Assembly (NCBI GenBank): GCA_003645915.1
Contig: QNDG01000026.1
Location: forward strand, 1-8,898
DNA: 8,898 nt
Direction of reading: 5' to 3'
From: Candidatus Zhuqueibacterota bacterium
GTDB lineage: Bacteria; Zhuqueibacterota; QNDG01
Positions within the stretch are counted from its first letter, which is position 1. Every line of letters begins with the position of its first letter. The notes under the pieces are model-generated. The model was not told the DNA's origin. It ran no database searches and was given only the letters and a program-made list of their open reading frames with translations. The translations under genes were made by a program, and so were the position numbers. Below are positions 6,883-8,898 of the stretch, piece after piece.

Positions 6883-7593
6883 ATGAATAAATCTATATTT
6901 CTAACTTCCGCTGCTAGATGCGGTACGCATTGGGTAGAAAACATTCTTGCTTATGTTCTAGATTTAAAAATAGGTTTAAAAAGATATATTCCTAATTCTG
7001 ATGGAAGAATTTTTTATAATGATGAAGATTATATAGAAGCTTTAAAAAAAGAAGAAGAAGAAAAATCAGGAGGATTTATTTATTCCGCTCATATTGCTTT
7101 AAATCTTCTTGCGCCTATTATTAAATTTGTAAATATTATAATGTTAATAAGGGACCCCAGAGATATATGTATATCAGCGGCATATTTTAAATTAAAAAAT
7201 GAAAAATATGAGAAAAAAAAATTTGAACAGTGTTTAAGAAAACTTTTGTTTGATGGGGGGCCAAATATTGATTTTAATATTTCGTCTGTAAAAGATAAAA
7301 TTTTAAAAAAAACTCTTTACTATGAAGATATGATAAAAGATAGTTATGGTTCATTGATCAATGTATTAGATTTTTTTAATTATAATTATGATAAAGACCG
7401 TTTAAAAAATGGAATAGAAAAGTATACTTTTGAGACTCTATCAAAAGGAAGAAAACCAGGAGAAGAAGATAAATCTAATCATTATAGAAAAGGAATTATA
7501 GGGGATTGGAAAAACTATCTTAGTAAGGAACAAAATAAAGAATTTTGTGAAAAACATAAAGATTTAATGAAGGGCTGGGGCTATAATGAATGA
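6883..7593 (+). CDS. PAPS-dependent sulfotransferase
   Basis: A 236-residue cytosolic-type sulfotransferase, which moves the sulfuryl group from PAPS onto a hydroxyl or amine. The 5'-phosphosulfate loop is TSAARCGTHWVENIL (residues 8-22), the counterpart of the usual PRSGTTW. H70 in YSAH fits the catalytic base position. The 3'-phosphate motif is LIRDPRDICISAAYF (R90, S98), and the C-terminal KGIIGDWKNYLSKEQNKEF matches the PAPS-binding RKGxxGDWKNxF element. It is shorter than many animal enzymes (about 290) but all core motifs are present. There is no signal peptide. No clear ribosome site precedes ATG 6883, although the stop at 6868-6870 leaves few other starts. Twenty-seven bases after the epimerase, it likely sulfates the sugar product or a linked acceptor. 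The acceptor, carbohydrate or other, is unknown. Confidence 0.9.
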   Translation: MNKSIFLTSAARCGTHWVENILAYVLDLKIGLKRYIPNSDGRIFYNDEDYIEALKKEEEEKSGGFIYSAHIALNLLAPIIKFVNIIMLIRDPRDICISAAYFKLKNEKYEKKKFEQCLRKLLFDGGPNIDFNISSVKDKILKKTLYYEDMIKDSYGSLINVLDFFNYNYDKDRLKNGIEKYTFETLSKGRKPGEEDKSNHYRKGIIGDWKNYLSKEQNKEFCEKHKDLMKGWGYNE

Positions 7594-7678
7594 AAATAAT
7601 AAATTTTTTGGTGAAATAATAAAAAATTTTATAAATTGTTTCAAAAAAATTATGGGCAGAATTTACGAACCTGTTTGA
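7586..7678 (+). CDS. Short ORF overlapping the sulfotransferase end, perhaps a cut-off gene start
   Basis: Thirty codons, MNENNKFFGEIIKNFINCFK and ten more, begin inside the last codons of the sulfotransferase, with TGGGG five bases upstream of the ATG, a usual layout for translational coupling. The ORF ends just before the tnpB relic, where base composition changes. It may be the N-terminus of an operon gene truncated by insertion of that element. It also spans a perfect 9-bp AT-only inverted repeat (7601-7609 with 7621-7629), which is too weak to call a terminator. I do not recognise the peptide; it may be chance. Confidence 0.3.
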   Translation: MNENNKFFGEIIKNFINCFKKIMGRIYEPV

Positions 7679-7705
7679 TAATTCCTTGCCCCAATATTTT
7701 CATAA

Positions 7706-8374
7706 ATGAAATTTTCAGGGAAAAAGACTAAACTCCTGTTACTGAGAAATATGTTCAATTCTGCTCTGAAATTGATACAGGCCCTAAAAAAGTCCAAAAG
7801 ACGGGTCATAAGAATAGATTCCGGAATTAATGCTCTTGTTAGTGCCTTTACAGGAGATCAATTCGGACTTGATATCAAAGGATTCATAGAAAGAATCAAG
7901 AGATGTGAACATGGCTCTAATGGACAGAAAACAGTCCGTAAAGCGTTGAAGCGGAGAATAGATGAAACTGTTAAAGAGCTCTTGAATCATTTTAAAGACA
8001 TAGATGTTATTGTTGTTGAGAAACTCAGAAATCTGAATTATAAATCTAAACTCAGACAGCGACTGAGTAAAAATATTAGTCATTTTGTCGGTACCTGGGG
8101 ATATTGGTTCTGGTTGAGAAGGTTGAAACATGCCTGTGAGATTAACCGTATTAGTTTCAGGACAGCGCTGCCTTTTTATACCGGTCAGAAGTGTCCGGTT
8201 TGTGACCATGCCAACAGGAAAAATCGTTCGGGGGCAGTATTCCGATGTCAGAGCTGTGGCCATACTGACAATGCAGACGTCATAGATGGTCAGAACATAC
8301 TGGAACGATTTTTTTTATGGATTCTTACAGTGTTTGTTACAGACTTTATTTGGTTCATAGTTAAAGGTGTCTGA
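7706..8374 (+). pseudogene. tnpB: TnpB (IS200/IS605-type, OrfB) relic, truncated and frameshifted
   Basis: The 222-codon frame covers the C-terminal half of TnpB, an RNA-guided nuclease of IS200/IS605-type elements, usually around 400 residues. RuvC-like acids are present: D38 in VIRIDSGIN, E105 in DVIVVEKLRNLN and D191 in DNADVIDGQNIL. The zinc ribbon is CPVC (C163, C166) and CQSC (C181, C184). The N-terminal half is missing. The codons before D38 in this frame do not look like TnpB; the homologous stretch TEKYVQFCSEIDTGP with a Lys-rich follow-on reads in another frame at 7741-7806, showing a frameshift at about 7790-7806. After NILERF the frame runs into an unusual hydrophobic tail past eight T's at 8309-8316, so the C-terminus may be shifted too. 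It is richer in GC than its neighbours, consistent with later arrival. No TnpA gene, IS end or guide RNA is clear. An active nuclease is unlikely. Confidence 0.88.
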
Positions 8375-8421
8375 ATTTTAAGGAATGGTAAATAAGAATG
8401 ATATAGAAATAAAAAATTTTA

Positions 8422-8898
8422 ATGGAGGTATTTATTTCATCTTATAATATTCTTTATGAAATACCGGAGTTAAGAAATTTAACTAAAATGGATAGTTTAT
8501 TGAGTATCGCTCAATTATCTGATTTTATTTATTCTCTTATTCCTCATGGACCAGATACTGGAATAGATATAGAACTTCCAATTTCTGATATGTATCATCA
8601 ATTTAAAAAAAAGGAAAAATCAGGATGGTGCTATATGCATGCAATGTTTATGCATCTTATACTTCATGAATATGGAAGGCCCTCATATGTATGTGATTAT
8701 GGTTTAAGAGAATTAAAAATTACTCATGCTGTGATTATTGTACAACTAATGGATAAAGATTATCTTATAGATCCTTATTTTAATCGATATTATGTTGATA
8801 ATAAAGAAGAACCTTTATCTTTCGCAGTTTTATTGAAATTAATAAAACAAGATTGTAATAATATAAAAAGTAAATATGGAAAAAGTCAAAAAAACATA
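8422..8898 (+). CDS. Transglutaminase-like cysteine-triad protein, 3' end outside the window
   Basis: The frame is open for 159 codons to the right edge. It has a papain-like/transglutaminase-core triad: C70 in SGWCYMHAMFMHLILHEYG, H102 in ITHAVIIVQL and D117 in YLIDPYFN, with family-like spacing and the pattern of Cys heading a helix and His and Asp on strands. Such proteins act as transglutaminases, proteases, peptide N-glycanase-like or amide-forming enzymes; the reaction cannot be told here. No signal peptide is evident. The start is uncertain: nothing resembling a ribosome site precedes ATG 8422, GGAGG lies inside the first codons (8424-8428), and a 21-codon frame from 8385 overlaps it out of phase, so a frameshift or rare start is possible. 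Lying after the tnpB relic in the same orientation, with similar AT-rich codon use to the glycan genes, it may once have continued the operon. Confidence 0.78.
   Translation, partial: MEVFISSYNILYEIPELRNLTKMDSLLSIAQLSDFIYSLIPHGPDTGIDIELPISDMYHQFKKKEKSGWCYMHAMFMHLILHEYGRPSYVCDYGLRELKITHAVIIVQLMDKDYLIDPYFNRYYVDNKEEPLSFAVLLKLIKQDCNNIKSKYGKSQKNI

Noticed and set aside
7601..7629. Rho-independent terminator after the sulfotransferase
   Set aside because: The 9-bp stem is made only of A and T, with an 11-base loop and no GC core, so it is too weak to support a call.
7784..8263. 159-codon minus-strand ORF
   Set aside because: Opposite the TnpB relic whose RuvC and zinc-ribbon motifs are clear; the antisense peptide is unlike any family I know.
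1..8898. CRISPR array, tRNA or rRNA genes
   Set aside because: I saw no regularly spaced direct repeats, tRNA cloverleaf or rRNA-like conserved sequence on either strand.

Overview
The window comes from a low-GC bacterial chromosome or large replicon. It reads as an accessory region with two parts: a left third of decaying mobile and defence genes on the minus strand (1-1973), and a plus-strand operon for nucleotide-sugar and glycan work (2181-8898) cut by a degraded TnpB gene. Strong Shine-Dalgarno sites, bacterial-type families and a Bacteria-typical intein layout point to Bacteria. The species cannot be named from this stretch.

Left part, read in minus-strand order: the start of an IS1595-type transposase (1867-1973) with a possible IS end just upstream; an unrecognised protein tail (1714-1866); a RelA/SpoT-domain gene broken by three in-frame stops (1072-1710); a GC-rich, highly structured, attC-like island (890-1008); and a DNA methyltransferase (784 to beyond the left edge) with an early frameshift. 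The order gene, folded element, gene recalls integron cassettes or another repeat-driven accessory array, but the attC core boxes do not match the consensus.

Right part: UDP-glucose/GDP-mannose-type dehydrogenase (2181-3524), GT-A glycosyltransferase-like protein (3534-4337, GTG start), an 88-residue protein of unknown role (4346-4612), GDP-mannose 3,5-epimerase (4615-6855) and a PAPS-dependent sulfotransferase (6883-7593). Gaps are 2 to 27 bases, so this is very likely one transcript. Together the genes could make an acidic sugar and GDP-L-galactose or GDP-L-gulose, transfer sugars, and sulfate the product, as in a sulfated surface polysaccharide or a modified glycoconjugate. The acceptor is not visible. 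After the sulfotransferase come a 30-codon ORF, a frameshifted tnpB of different base composition, and a transglutaminase-like cysteine-triad protein running off the right edge.

The most notable feature is a 411-residue intein with a LAGLIDADG endonuclease domain inside the epimerase (4990-6222). It sits directly before the Cys that aligns with the catalytic Cys of GDP-mannose 3,5-epimerase, so one Cys serves both as splicing +1 nucleophile and as enzyme catalyst. Inteins mostly sit in DNA-metabolism proteins, so a sugar epimerase is an unusual host.
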